Source of the DNA: Portulaca oleracea
Lineage: Eukaryota > Streptophyta > Magnoliopsida > Caryophyllales > Portulacaceae
DNA length: 64,000 nt
Direction of reading: 5' to 3'
NCBI GenBank assembly: GCA_029582165.1
Contig: CM055874.1
Location: 27,426,883-27,490,882, forward strand
Of this stretch, positions 34,093 to 44,919 are shown in pieces. The position numbers were made by a program, and so were the translations under genes. The notes beneath the pieces are model-generated. The model had not been told where the DNA came from, did not search any database, and saw nothing but the letters and a program-made list of their open reading frames with translations. Positions within the stretch are counted from its first letter, which is position 1. The number at the start of each line of letters is the position of its first letter.

Positions 34093-35103
34093 TGATGTAT
34101 AATGGGATCAAAGAGATCTCATTACACATAGAAATCAGGATCTTTAAAAACCAAGATAATAATCTTGCTTCTCAAAGTTCTTAAAGATCAACCAAATTGA
34201 ATGAAATGATGTATAATAGGATCAAGGATGATCAAATTATACAAAAGATTAGGATCTTTAAGTGGTTCTTTAAGATTGAATGAAAGAAAGTATGAATGGA
34301 TGAATAAACGAATGGAATGGACGAAATGGATGAATGAAATGAATGTAGGAATGGATGGAATGTAAGTTTCTTGAATGATTGAATGATATTCAAATGAATC
34401 TTGAATTTGAAACAATGTAGAGACAAAAACAAGATCAAATGAAAACTAGAAAGAAACTCACGATTTGAATGATGAATGATAATGGCTTTGAAGATTCTTG
34501 GAGGATACAGCCACACCACCTTCAAGAATGCTTCAATCTCTTCCTATCACCACCTAGGACGCCACCCTAAGCTAGAAGAAGAAGATAGGATCGAATCTCC
34601 CTCAAGAGAAACGAAAGACTAGCAAAAACTAGAGAGAAAACAACACCATGTGTTTGTATTTGATTTATTGAATGAATGATTACAAGGGCCTCCCAAGGGG
34701 TCTATTTATAGTAGAAGAGGACCCCCTAGGCGTGCCTATTTCAAGAATACAAGGGATTCCTAGCTTACATCATCTAATACAAGTATGACATCATAAAGAA
34801 TCAAAATGAACTAAGCTTGATTAAAACTTGAATAACTTGCTCGTTTCTTCTCCAAATTCCAAGATTCAAAAACCATTGGAAAGCTCTTTGAATGGTCTAT
34901 CTTTGATTGACTTTCTCAAAAGCTTTATGGTTCTTGAGATATGGCGCAAATTATCGAGTTGCCCTTGTTGAAGCCATTCGTTTGTGTAAGAGACATGAGT
35001 GAATGGGGCTCGTTTTCCATGTAATCAAGTATTTCGCTTCTTTGGTGTGTATTTGATGTCTCCCTTGACGACCTTGATGTATATGGCTATCAAATATACA
35101 TCA
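34093..35103 (-). repeat. 5' LTR of the second TR-GAG element
   Basis: 1011 bp, with element-strand ends tgatgtatatttga...ttatacatca. An internal LTR-like start (tgatgtataataggatc at about 34208) suggests a small internal duplication. The reversed TATA box lies near 34703-34710. Confidence 0.8.
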
Positions 35104-35240
35104 CCCTTCCACCTTAATCCTTTTCACCTTCAACCTTCTTCCTTTCATCTTTCAGCCTATTCTCAAAATCCTTTCCCCTTCTACCTTCATCCTTTCACCT
35201 TCAACCTTCTTCCTTTCATCTTTCAACCTTCTTCCTTTCA
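35104..35240. repeat. Pyrimidine-rich short tandem repeat
   Basis: Repeats of ttcaaccttcttcctttcat and close variants. No coding sense is apparent. Confidence 0.75.
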
Positions 35241-35278
35241 TCACATCCATCACAATAACAATTACATCAGCTTCTCAC

Positions 35279-35329
35279 CGGTGCCAAGTTTTCCCCGTAG
35301 CTTCTAGATCCAGAACCCGAGTAAGCCAT
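35279..35329 (-). other. Possible orphan first exon
   Basis: On the minus strand an ATG at 35329 opens MAYSGSGSRSYGENLAP and is followed at once by a good splice donor (ccg|gtgagaag). The upstream 35330-35720 has the character of a plant 5' leader with a GAA repeat. The rest of such a gene would lie beyond the TR-GAG element, but no second exon was recognised. I do not know the family. Confidence 0.25.
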
Positions 35330-35439
35330 TTTTTTTCAAGCAAAAGCAGGAACAAGGTGAACTGAGAGCAGATTATAAAGAAATCGAAGAAGAACACAAC
35401 AAAGATGAACAAGGCAAGAAAAAACCCAGAAGAAGAAAA

Positions 35440-35590
35440 CAAACGAGAAGAAGAAGAAGAAGAAGAAAACGAATGAAAAAAAGAACAAAAAAACGAAGAA
35501 GAAGAAGAAGAAGAAGAAGAAGAAGAAGAAGATAACGATGATGAAGATGAAGATGATGAAGATCAATGAAGAGGAAGAAGAAGAAGAGGA
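35440..35590. repeat. (GAA)n / (GAT)n microsatellite
   Basis: Long aga/gaa runs, then gatgatgaagatgaagatg. It produces poly-Phe/Leu frames on the minus strand that are not genes. Confidence 0.9.
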
Positions 35591-35740
35591 AGCGACGGTG
35601 ATAGAGTAAATTGGGTGGCATATGGTTTTTGGCGGGGAGAAAAGTGGGAAGTGAGAGGGAGGACGATGACTTAGCTAAGGAAAGTTGAGTGATGGTGTTA
35701 GGGTTTTAATAATGGGGTGGGTCAACGTGGGAGAGAGTAA

Positions 35741-37202
35741 AATGTTTTTATTTTTAAATTTTGAAACCTTAACCTGTAATAGCATGTAAAATATGGAAGG
35801 GAGTGACAATTTTGACTCAATTGGAAACAGTAGTAACATTTTTGACAATTTGGAAATATTAATAGCAATTTTGACTAATTGGAAAACTTCAGTGGCATTT
35901 TTATCCCAGCACTCTGCTTTTTACTTTTTACATACGGAATGACATTTATGTCATCATTTAAAATGAGAGTCTTGGGGTTATTATGGTAATTGACATTTAA
36001 ATCATTATTTTCAATGGGGAGTTTGCTCTTGGAATGACAGTGCAGTAATTGCTAGCAAGAGTTGTTTCAGTTACTCCTTGGTATTTGAGAAATGTGACTG
36101 CGCGACTAATATTTCGGAACAGATGGAGTAATTAATATAGGGATAATTTTGACAAATCGCAAATTTTTTTACCCCAATTTTCAATCTGTATTAGCCTATT
36201 AATCTTAAAAATTATTTTGAAAAACAAATGGACTGGAGGTAGTACTTATTAAATATAAAAATCTTTAAAAAGGAAAGAAAGAGTTCAAGACATGTGGAGT
36301 GAGGACATGTGGAGTGAGAACATGTGGACCGATTATAAGTGGCTTGAATAGTGAAAACTTTTGAAGCATCATGCAAGCACACAGCAAAACAAAATACATT
36401 CACCACAAAAAAACTCTATTCCCTAGGAATGATATTCTCTTTTCATATAGAGTAAATGAAAGTAAATAAATACATATTTTCCCATAAAATATGCAATTTA
36501 ATTGTGTCTCGTGCAACGCACAAGTCTGAAGATTAATATTATATATTCCGTAAGAAATTATCAATCAAAGAGTGATATTGGAGACCCTGACAATTAATTA
36601 GTGACAATTAATATGGAACACACGAAGTATTCTTTATTGTCCGATAAATGTCACTTTAAATATCCTATCTTATTCATATACTTGTTACTTATAATTATAT
36701 AGTAATTATTTTACTAAATTTATCCCAAATAATTACTTTTATTAAAGCATTGATTCATTCTAATAATTCATCTCATCAACCAACATTATTCTATCTATGC
36801 CCATATAAAAAAGGTTAGATTTGTCAAAAAAATTAGAGATTGATTTTATATATCCCCATAAATCTTAAAATAAATGTAGAATAAATGGAACATATATGAA
36901 ACAAGCAGTAATATACACCCCACCAATTAATAAAGCTATCCTTTTTAGTTACGTAAATTAACCGTATATTATTTTTTTTTTGAAAACAAATTAACCGTAT
37001 ATTATTAGGTTCACTACATGTATTAAAATAAGTCAAATTTTTATGTAATTAATCTAGTTAAAAGATGATAAATTTAAAAATTTTCGACGAATTTTATAAT
37101 AATATTAATAAACTTATGATGAAGTTTATAAAATTATTGATAATTTTTTTAATATTTAACACCTTGGTAAGCCTAAGTAAAAACTCTAAAATTTACCATA
37201 CA
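35741..37202. other. Gene-free intergenic stretch
   Basis: AT-rich. It contains lone Stowaway-type ends (ggaacagatggagtaatt near 36115 and tggaacacacgaagta near 36615). At about 36290-36335 there are two and a half copies of gacatgtggagtgag. No gene was seen. Confidence 0.6.
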
Positions 37203-37416
37203 CTACCTCAATTCCAAATTAATTGTCATTTTGATTAAATTTTAACCGTTAATTACTCACACATTATAATGATTTACAATATGAAATTACCGTCATTAGA
37301 AATATATCTTCCTAACGATTAAAATAGAGGTAATTTTATATTGTACGTCATTGTAATTTGTGAATAATTAATTGTCAAAATTAGTCAAAATGACAATTAA
37401 TTTGGAACGGAGGGAG
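37203..37416. mobile_element. Stowaway MITE, 214 bp
   Basis: The left arm ctacctcaattccaaattaa pairs with the right arm ttaatttggaacggagggag, and pairing continues inward through attgtcattttga. A TA follows on the right; the left flank is CA, presumably mutated. Confidence 0.85.
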
Positions 37417-37460
37417 TAACAATTAATCAAGCCCATGCCTTGCACGGGTCCTTGCTACTA

Positions 37461-37715
37461 CTACCTCCGTCCCATTATATTTGTCAATTTACCTAACTTG
37501 AGAAGACCAATGTATATTGAGAATTGAGGTGAAAAGTTTGTAACTTACCCAAAATACTCATACTTTAATTGAAGATAATAGTTGTTGGAATTGTAAAAAA
37601 TGAATTTATTAATTAAGGATAGCAAAGTAATTACAGTTATTGGAATTGTAAATGTGACAAATATTTTGGGACAAAAAAGTTAGGTAAAAGGACAAATATT
37701 ATGGGATGGAGGTAG
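37461..37715. mobile_element. Stowaway MITE, 255 bp
   Basis: The arms ctacctccgtcccattatat and the complement of atattatgggatggaggtag match over about 25 bp, followed by ttgtc. TA duplications lie at 37459-37460 and 37716-37717. Confidence 0.92.
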
Positions 37716-37762
37716 TAGTTTTGAGAGAATGAGCTCTATTAATGGTATTTTTGATATTATAA

Positions 37763-38064
37763 GGCATCGTTCTTTTGGACGGTGCAGTGTGGTATGATAA
37801 TGGGGTGTTGCGGTGGAATTTGAAAAAGTGTGGTGAAGTGTGGTGAATTGTGGTGAGTTGTGGTGAGTTGTGGTGGGAGTTGTGGTAAGTGGGGTAAGTG
37901 AGGATAGATAATATAAAAAGTAGAGGAGAAAAATGAGAAGAGAGAAAAGTAAGAAGATATTTTGGTAATGATTGTGGTGGAGTGTGGTGAAGTGTTGTAG
38001 AATATTGAGTAGTACGGTGTGGTGTGGTACCGCACCGCAAGTTACTGCATAAAAGAATGTGGCC
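37763..38064. mobile_element. Harbinger-like MITE, 302 bp
   Basis: The left end ggcatcgttcttttggac and right end ataaaagaatgtggcc are inverted; TAA duplications lie at 37760-37762 and 38065-38067. The interior repeats gtggtg / gtgtggtaccgcaccgca. The minus-strand frames through it are incidental. Confidence 0.82.
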
Positions 38065-38159
38065 TAAAATAGTTTGGTGGTAAATTAATGACATCAATCT
38101 TATTTTTTCCTACTTGGTTTTCTTCCATTTCTAAGAAAAGCGCTCAGTAAAAGATCTTA

Positions 38160-39240
38160 GGCGACTATTGGGGTCTACCAAGCCCAGTTTGGTTTCTCTT
38201 GGAAACCAAACTTAACGCTAGAGTGATGGTTGATGTGCTATCAAAGTTCGAAGGATTCTACGGAACCACAGTGGATTGTAGAGGGCGGGCAGGAGGTCTG
38301 CCCTTTGGAGGAAGGAGGGAATTGACGTGCATGTCTTATCTACATCCCAAAACCACATAGATGCGAAAGTACGATGGAGGAATATGACTGAAGAGTGGAG
38401 ATTCACTGGAATCTACGGACACCCCGAAACCGCAAACAAGATGAAGACCTGTGAACTGCTTCTTGACCTGAAGCTCCATTCGGACTTACCATGGCTAATC
38501 GGAGGGGACCTAAACGAGATATTGTACCACTTTAGGAAGAAAGGAGGGCCACTGAAGTCGGATAGGGTGCTGGAAGCCTTTCGGACAACTCTAGATGACT
38601 GCGGACTGATGGACCTTGAAGCCACGGGGTACAAGTTTACATGGTGGAATGGCCAGGAGGGAGTGAATTCAGTAGAGGAGGTATTGGACCGGTTCTGCGC
38701 TCAAGAGGAATGGCTGGGGGTTTTTCCGGATGCGAAAGTCTTCCACGTGGATGATGATATCTCCGACCACCTCCCTATTGTCCTCAAATGTAGTGCTGGC
38801 AAAATTTCGCCGACCCGAATTACCCGAATTCTCGGAACCCGAAAAAAACTAGGTCTGGACATAGATTTTTCGTCCGAATTTTGATATTGACTGAATTGAC
38901 CGAATATTCAGATATAAAATTCCTCTTTTTTCTATTGTCCGAACCCGATTTTTGCTTCGTCTAAATTTTCCAACCCGGTTCAATCCGAAATAAAAACCGG
39001 GTCCGGACATGAATTTCTCGTTCGATTTTTGACATTGTCCGAATTTGTCCGACCCGAATTTATCAGGACCCGATTTTTTGCCAGCGCTACTCAAATGCTT
39101 ATAGTACAAGGCAAACGCAGAATGAGGAGGAAAAGGTTTGAAATCATGTGGACGGTGGATGAACGTTGCGAGGAAGTAATTTAAAGCGCATGGTAGCGCC
39201 ATGACGTCGGGAATAACATAAGTAAATGCTTGAGGAAAAT
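38160..39240 (+). pseudogene. LINE apurinic-type endonuclease domain
   Basis: Recognisable blocks are SLVFLLETKL (substrate loop, catalytic Glu region), EEWRFTGIYGHPE (family W...G.YG.P), LPWLIGGDLNEIL (GDxN motif), TGYKFTWWNGQ and the terminal ISDHLPIVL (SDH motif). The main frame is open from 38327; the part before it needs another frame. A hAT MITE interrupts the gene right after HLPIVLKC, and the linker (RKRFEIMWTVDERCEE) resumes after 39098. Confidence 0.82.
38791..39089. mobile_element. hAT MITE inside the LINE, 299 bp
   Basis: The ends tagtgctggcaaaa and the complement of ttttttgccagcgcta form short hAT-type inverted repeats. A perfect 8-bp duplication ctcaaatg flanks it (38783-38790 and 39090-39097). 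The interior is rich in cccgaa / ttcggg pairs that can fold back. Removing it restores continuous LINE sequence, so it postdates the LINE. Confidence 0.92.
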
Positions 39241-39289
39241 TAATGACTGCATGGAAGCATTGAATGACAGGAACGCAAGAGAGTTGCCA

Positions 39290-40712
39290 ACGTGCAACGA
39301 AAGATTAGGGATCTCACCATGCGCCTCCAAACGACCACGAACCAAACACAACGACAGGAGATGTTGAGAGAGCTACGACGGTGGCATAGTAAGGTGGAAA
39401 TGATGTGGTGGCAGCGCTCTAGAGTACAATACATCACTCATGGGGACCACATCTTGAGTTGGTTTCATCAAAGGGCGAATGGGAGGAAAAAAAACCAACA
39501 CCATAGAGGGGTTGCGAGATAGTTCGGGGAGGCTGTGCACACACCAACAGGAGCTACAGGACATCATCACAGGCTACTTTGCACATTTATTCATGTCAGA
39601 GGGCTCACATAACGCAGAGAATATCATTAACCTGGTGGAGACTCGAGTCACAGAGGCCACGAATGATGTCTTGTACAGGCCTTATACAAAGGAGCGAAGT
39701 TTACGAGGCGTTAATGGTGATGAGCCCCAGCAAAGCTCCCGGATTGGATGGACTGAATCCGTTCTTTTATTAGAAGTATTGGGAGATAGTGGGTCATGAT
39801 GTCACGGAGGCAGTGCTGGCAATCCTGAACGGAAATACCATCCCAGAAGCCATGAACCACATCCACGTGGTCCTGATCCCTAAAAGATGCAACCCGGAAG
39901 AAGTTAAGGACTTTCGACAAATTAGCTTTTGCAATGTAAGTTATAAACTGGTCACTAAAGTCATCACCAACTGATTGAAAGGAATATTGTCGGCGATCAT
40001 CTCGCCCAACCAGAGCGCGTTTACTCCGGGCTGGCTAATAACCGATAACATCCTGGTAGCATTCGAGATTTTTCACGCCATGAAGAGGAGGCAAGCCAAA
40101 AAAGGTAGTATGGCCATCAAGCTCGATATGGCTAAGGCATATGACAAGGTGGAGTGGAAATTCCTAGAACGGGTCATGCTGAAGATGGGCTTAAGAGTAG
40201 AATGGGTCAAGTTCGTGATGGAATGTGTAGAAACGACATTGTTTTCATTCGTGATAAACGACGAACCCTGCGGATATGTGAAACCCAACAGAGGATTACG
40301 ACAAGGTGACCCGATATCCCCGTACTTATTTCTATTTGTGACTAAAGCTTTATCTAGCCTATTTGTAGACGCAGTAAGGAACCATAAACTCACCAGTTAT
40401 AGGGTGTGCCAAGGGGCTCCCGAGGTATCACACATGCTATTCGCAGATGACTCACTATGCTTTGCTAGGGCAGAAATCATGCAGGCTCGAGCGATAAAGG
40501 AGCTGCTCCAACAGTACGAAGGTGCGTCGGGGCAGAAAATCAACTATGAAAAATCCATTGTTGTCTTCGACAGAGGAGTTCCACGCCAAAGGAGAGATGA
40601 GGTCCTCATCGTACTAGACATGAAGGAGGTACTATCCCATGAAAAATACCTCGGTCTACCCACTCAAGTGGGATGCTCGAAGAAAAAAGCGTTTGGAGGC
40701 ATAAAACATTAA
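39290..40712 (+). pseudogene. LINE reverse transcriptase domain
   Basis: Blocks in order: W(F)HQRANGRKKNQHHRG, SPSKAPGLDGLNPFFY (39579 frame), IPEAMNHIHVVLIPK, the end of the fingers (FCNVSYKLVTKVITN, then a TGA), SAFTPGWLITDNILVAFEI, MAIKLDMAKAYDKVEW, RGLRQGDPISPYLF and the catalytic LFADDSLCFA. The thumb continues with YLGLPTQVGCSKKKAF to a stop at 40710. At least two frameshifts and one in-frame stop (39972) show that it is dead. Confidence 0.9.
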
Positions 40713-41990
40713 GCGCTCGAAGATAGAGTCATTAAGCGGGTGAAAGGGTGGCTAGGAAGGAACTTGTCGTGGGTCAGGAAAGAAGTCCTTATAAAGGTTG
40801 TGGCGCAAGCGATTCCTACATATGCGATGAGTGTCTTCAAGCTCCCTAGCTCGTTCAGCGACAATATCCAGGCTACAATCAACCAATATTGGTGGGGGGG
40901 TGAAGGAGGGGAAGAGGCCGATACACTGGGTGAACAAAGGGAAGTTGTGTGCTCCTAAGGCAGATGGAGGTCTTAGCTTCCAGGACCTTAATAACTTCAA
41001 TGACGCACTGCTGGCAAGGCAAGTTTGGAGACTTATGCACAACCAGGAATCTCTTGCGTACAAAACAATGAAGGCCAAATACTTCCCCTTGGTGGGCGTT
41101 CTGGATGCACAAAAGACGACAAATGCAAGCTATACATGGAGAAGTCTGAGTAGTGTGCTCTGGGTCATCAAAAAAGGAATCCGTTGGGTTGTTGGAGATG
41201 GGTTTGCACTGAATGTTTGGGGGTCAAGCTGGATCCCGAAACCGACCACGTTCAGAGTGATCACCCCACGGCGCGACAACCTTGCATTGCTACGAGTAGG
41301 TGACCTCATTGACCACAGAAATGGCACCTGGAGAATGGAGATGATCGACAATATCTTCGTAGACGTGGACGCCAAAGTGATAAAAACAATATCATTATCT
41401 ACCTCTTGGCCAAGTGACAAGATCACATGGAATTATGCATCTGATGGCCACCTATCGGTCAAATCGGCATATTGGATGATAAGAGAGTGGAAGAACCAAC
41501 GTGAGACGTCTTCTAGCAACCCGGCAATTAAAAATAAATTCTGGAAGCGAACCTTCGCTTAACCTGCCGCCAAAGAAGAGGATGTTTGTGTGGAGAGCAG
41601 TTGTGGGTGCGTTACCAACAGGTGAAGGGCTAGCTGGAAGAGTACGGTCACTGGAGCTGATATGCAGAGTGTGCAACACATACCCAGAATCAGAGGTGCA
41701 TGCTTTGTTCTACTGCCGCCAAGTACGTGCAATCTACAGGGTAAGTGGTCCGCCTGAAGAAATATGGAAACCGAGAACCTCTGATACTCACGAAGCTCTA
41801 CATAAAATATGGGAGCTCCTGGGCGAGATGCTAGAATATGCTGTTGGGGTTATCTGGGCGATCTGGAACAACAGGAATCACAAGCTGCATGGTGGCCAGA
41901 CAAGACAGCCTGAAGCTATCATCACGCAAGCTAAAGACTTGATACAAAAATTGTGTGCGTCCATCATTAGCTTATGGAAAACAATTCGTT
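40713..41990 (+). pseudogene. LINE RT thumb and zf-RVT C-terminal domain
   Basis: After the stop, the same protein continues in other frames: VKGWLGRNLSWVRKEVLIK, AIPTYAMSVFKLPSSF, YWWGG (frameshift), HWVNKGKLCAPKADGGLSFQ, WIPKPTTFRV and SVKSAYWMIREW. It ends with the zinc-binding C-terminus: FVWRAVVGALPTGEGLAGR, CRVCNTYPESEVHALFYC. The closing WAIWNNRNHKLHGG block is typical of plant L1 ORF2 ends that lack RNase H. Confidence 0.88.
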
Positions 41991-42122
41991 TTCGTATAGT
42001 ACTCTATATGAATTTGCAATGTGGAATCGCTTCTATGAGATTATCTTTTAATTTCAAATATAATTTTGGAATCATTGTAATGAATAATAATTATAATTTT
42101 GCTTATGCACAGTTATGAAATA

Positions 42123-42382
42123 CTCCCTCCATTCCTCAATATCTGTCACTTTAGCTAAATTTTTATTTTTCATAATATCTGTCACTTTACAATTTCAATA
42201 CAATATTAATGATAATTTTCTGAATATATCTCTTACTTTTTATATTACCAATATATGTATATAACTAAAATAGAAATATATTTATTATTTTTATCATTTT
42301 CAATACAATTATCATTTTCAATACTTCTTTCTTAAAATCTTTCCAAAACACAAATGTGACAATTATTGAGGAAAGGAGGGAG
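42123..42382. mobile_element. Stowaway MITE, 260 bp
   Basis: The arms ctccctccattcctcaatat and the complement of attgaggaaaggagggag pair, continuing through ctgtcac / gtgacaa. TA duplications lie at 42121-42122 and 42383-42384. Confidence 0.92.
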
Positions 42383-42384
42383 TA

Positions 42385-43150
42385 TTCCAATAACGATCAA
42401 TTTTATAGCATTGGAAACGATGGAGAGTCAATGTGAACTTATTTTGCCATAGAAGTGATTAGCTGCTTTATTTTTTGTTTCTTTTTGTGGTTGGTTAATG
42501 TAATCTCGGATGATGTAATAGATATGTCAACCATCTGTTGCCTTGGCTGTTCTGCATCAAGATACTAATTCATATACATCATGATATCTTAGGGAATACT
42601 TATCCAATCAAATGGGTTGGTGGTTAGTGTTTGAAAACTTTTATGTTGGACCTGTGTGGATTGTCCAATGCCATAGGTGTTTTGTAGGAAAGTGACTACA
42701 GTTAGGTGTTGATTAATTCCCCCCTGACTTGGAAATCGAACTTGAGATGCATTTAGCCATCTTACATGAAAGTTACAATGTCTACTAAACTCTGACATGA
42801 GGAGTTGAGTATTGCTAGTTGTTCTACTTGGGTGGCAGAGTATCCTTTCATCGCGGGTTCAAGGAGTAGAGGGAAATACAAAGTCTTTTTTTATTCTTTT
42901 TTCTGTTTAATCTATGATGATCTGAATGATCCAATGTGTGTACAGTTCATGAGTAAAATTGTGTATGTGAAACCCAATCCTGCCTTTGGCAGGAGAGTGG
43001 TTAATTTTTTATGATTTACCTTGGTACTGTGTTTTTGAATCTAGAAGTGATTGGTAGCTGATCTTTGATGAAGATAATGTCAAATTATCAGTAATATCTG
43101 CAGTACACATCCCTGTTATACGTGCTCATTGAGCTTATCTTATTCCCTCA
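42385..43150 (+). other. Upstream region of the Hikeshi homologue
   Basis: No other gene is seen. The pyrimidine-rich cttattccctcag ending at 43151, 14 bases before the ATG, looks like a 3' splice site. The gene may therefore have a 5' untranslated exon and intron within this stretch or beyond; the donor was not located. Confidence 0.45.
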
Positions 43151-43165
43151 GGCGAAGAAAATAAG

Positions 43166-43823
43166 ATGTTTGGGGTGGTGTTTCCGAACCGAAGTTTTCC
43201 ACTTGATATATCTACTTTCTCTCAGATAGATACCTACCATTGGGTACTGGATATGAATCACTTTGTAGGTAAATTTCTGTTGCTTGAAATTAACCCCATT
43301 TTATATTTGCATTGTTTGGCATAGTATTCAAGTTACATTTACTATGACAATGACAGGGGAGGCTTATGACGAAATAAAAGACATGTGCATCTTCTTGCTG
43401 AACAACTACACACTCCCTCCCGACAAAGCTCTAGCAGTTTACGTGCAATCCCCGGGCTCAGCGTTTGTGTATTGTGGGGCAGTCACTCTATCACGGCCGT
43501 CTGCTGTTCTGACTCTAATGTGGCCAGAGCCTGGCAGTCAAAGCCAATTCCAGCTGACTGCAGATGCTGCCCCTCTCTCTGCGAAAATTGGCATCTCTGT
43601 TGAGGACTTGGCAACCCTCCCTTCTCTGGATGTAGCTGCAGAGAAGAAGATTGAGCATATAGCCCTCAAAGTTGGGGAAAACCTCTTCAACTTCATGCAA
43701 TCATTCTGTGGTGTTGATGGGAGCAAGTTGATCGTCCCCATGGACATCTTGGATCGCTGGTTCAAGAAGTTCCAGGAGAGAGCTAAGCGGGATCCTGACT
43801 ACTTGAAAAGTTTCACATTGTAG
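43166..43823 (+). CDS. Hikeshi-like protein (HSP70 nuclear import)
   Basis: Two coding exons, 43166-43268 and 43357-43823, separated by an 88-bp intron (gtaaat...gacag) in phase 1, give 189 residues. Exon 1 reads MFGVVFPNRSFPLDIS and HWVLDMNHFV; exon 2 continues GEAYDEIKDMCIFLLNNYTL. Other conserved blocks are PPDKALAVYVQSPGSAFVYC, LSRPSAVLTLMWPEP, PLSAKIGISVEDLATLPSLD, VGENLFNFMQSFCGVDGSKL and DILDRWFKKFQERAKRDPDY. This is the whole Hikeshi/OPI10 (DUF775) domain at the usual length of about 190-200 residues. Family members carry HSP70 into the nucleus during heat stress; that role is inferred here. An open frame upstream of exon 2 (from 43284) is intron read-through. Both splice sites are canonical and no disabling change is seen, so the gene is probably functional. 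Confidence 0.93.
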
Positions 43824-44060
43824 CCCACCAAATGTTCAGGTAGTGTCTGTAGAGCTCACAGATGTCATACATGATTTTTCCATGTTTTTTCTATTGGCAT
43901 ATTTTAAATCTACACGTTGACGAATTCACCCCCAGCAAGCGTTAGCAACTTTTGGCTCGTGTGACTCCCGCTCGTGTAACACCAAGTCAGGGTTAGAGAA
44001 CTTTGCATGTGTCCAATGAATATGACATCAAATTCCCATTACTGTTTATGTTATTAGCAC

Positions 44061-44189
44061 CATAGTTACTGGGAATGCTCCATACGCCTCCGACCTGTGT
44101 TCCGAAGTCAAAACTTGGCTAAATTTGTGTTAAACTTAGCGACCCAGTTTTCGGGACTAACGACCCGGGAAGCATTCCTGGTAACTATG
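44061..44189. mobile_element. hAT MITE, 129 bp, downstream of Hikeshi
   Basis: The inverted ends catagttactgggaatgct and the complement of agcattcctggtaactatg are flanked by a perfect 8-bp duplication attagcac (44053-44060, 44190-44197). It lies about 240 bp past the Hikeshi stop, possibly inside its 3' untranslated region. Confidence 0.88.
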
Positions 44190-44637
44190 ATTAGCACTAG
44201 TGTAATGTTGATTTGCTTGAGGCTTTTGTAGCTTTTGCTCATTAGTTATGGGTATTATTTGGCAATAAGTTACTATTTGTTGGTTGTTTTGTATTGGGGG
44301 TTTATAATATTTGTATCCAATAATGAGCTAGTGGCCCTGTTTGTTTGTTTTTTTTTGTTTTTTTTTTTTTAATCAATCAGTTCAGCTCTTTAAAAGCTAA
44401 TGCAACAAATATTTATTCATATCGCAGAAACAAATATCAGAAAACTAGAATGAATTGATAGAGGGTGGCAAACTACTTTTGACAACCATTCCTGCACGCG
44501 GAGATTCATTGGTTAGAGATCAGGGGTTAGACTCGCTCTGTGTGCGAATTTTACATTGTCTTCTTTTTTTATTTTAAAATCTTGACACCCCGAGATTCAA
44601 CATCAGGCTTCTCTGAGTGAATTTTTAGTTCAATTGG

Positions 44638-44864
44638 GGTGTGTTTGGACTGCAGTAACATGGATGGAAAGAAAAAAAAAGTTAGAGAAAGAGAATATTT
44701 TCTTTGTTTGGATTAAGGAAAAAAAGAATGGAAAAAAGCAGTTCGGAAAGTGCATAGAAAAATTTATGATGAGAAAGAATAAAAAATTTCTTTAGAAAAT
44801 GAAAGAAAAATTGAGAGAAAAATTTGAATTTAAAGGTCAATATTTCTTTCCCTCATTTCTCGTG

Positions 44865-44919
<55 letters not shown>

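Larger units (their letters stand above)
32257..35103 (-). mobile_element. Truncated second TR-GAG element
   Basis: Minus-strand relative of the element at 4744-9255. Its 5' LTR is 34093-35103, its PBS 34077-34088 and its gag 32311-33845. The 3' end, including polypurine tract and 3' LTR, is missing; the left edge joins rearranged Tekay-like LTR at about 32257. The LTR ends (tgatgtata...tacatca) and the TATA region are shared with the first element, while the interiors of the LTRs are clearly diverged. It is therefore an older or different subfamily member. Confidence 0.85.
38155..42010 (+). mobile_element. L1-type LINE, 5'-truncated and decayed
   Basis: Plus-strand non-LTR retrotransposon with the ORF2 order endonuclease, RT, and C-terminal zinc-binding domain. 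It starts within the endonuclease (TKPSLVFLLETKL-type beginning near 38175), so ORF1 is missing. Several stops and frameshifts interrupt it, and a hAT MITE sits at 38791-39089. No RNase H domain or clear poly(A) tail is seen; a Stowaway MITE begins at 42123 just past the end. Confidence 0.88.

Noticed and set aside
35336..35621. Poly-Phe/Leu reading frames on the minus strand
   Set aside because: They are produced by a GAA/GAT microsatellite; composition is purely repetitive.
43284..43356. Upstream extension of the Hikeshi exon 2 frame
   Set aside because: It is intron read-through; the canonical acceptor at 43355-43356 and exon 1 at 43166-43268 restore the conserved N-terminus.
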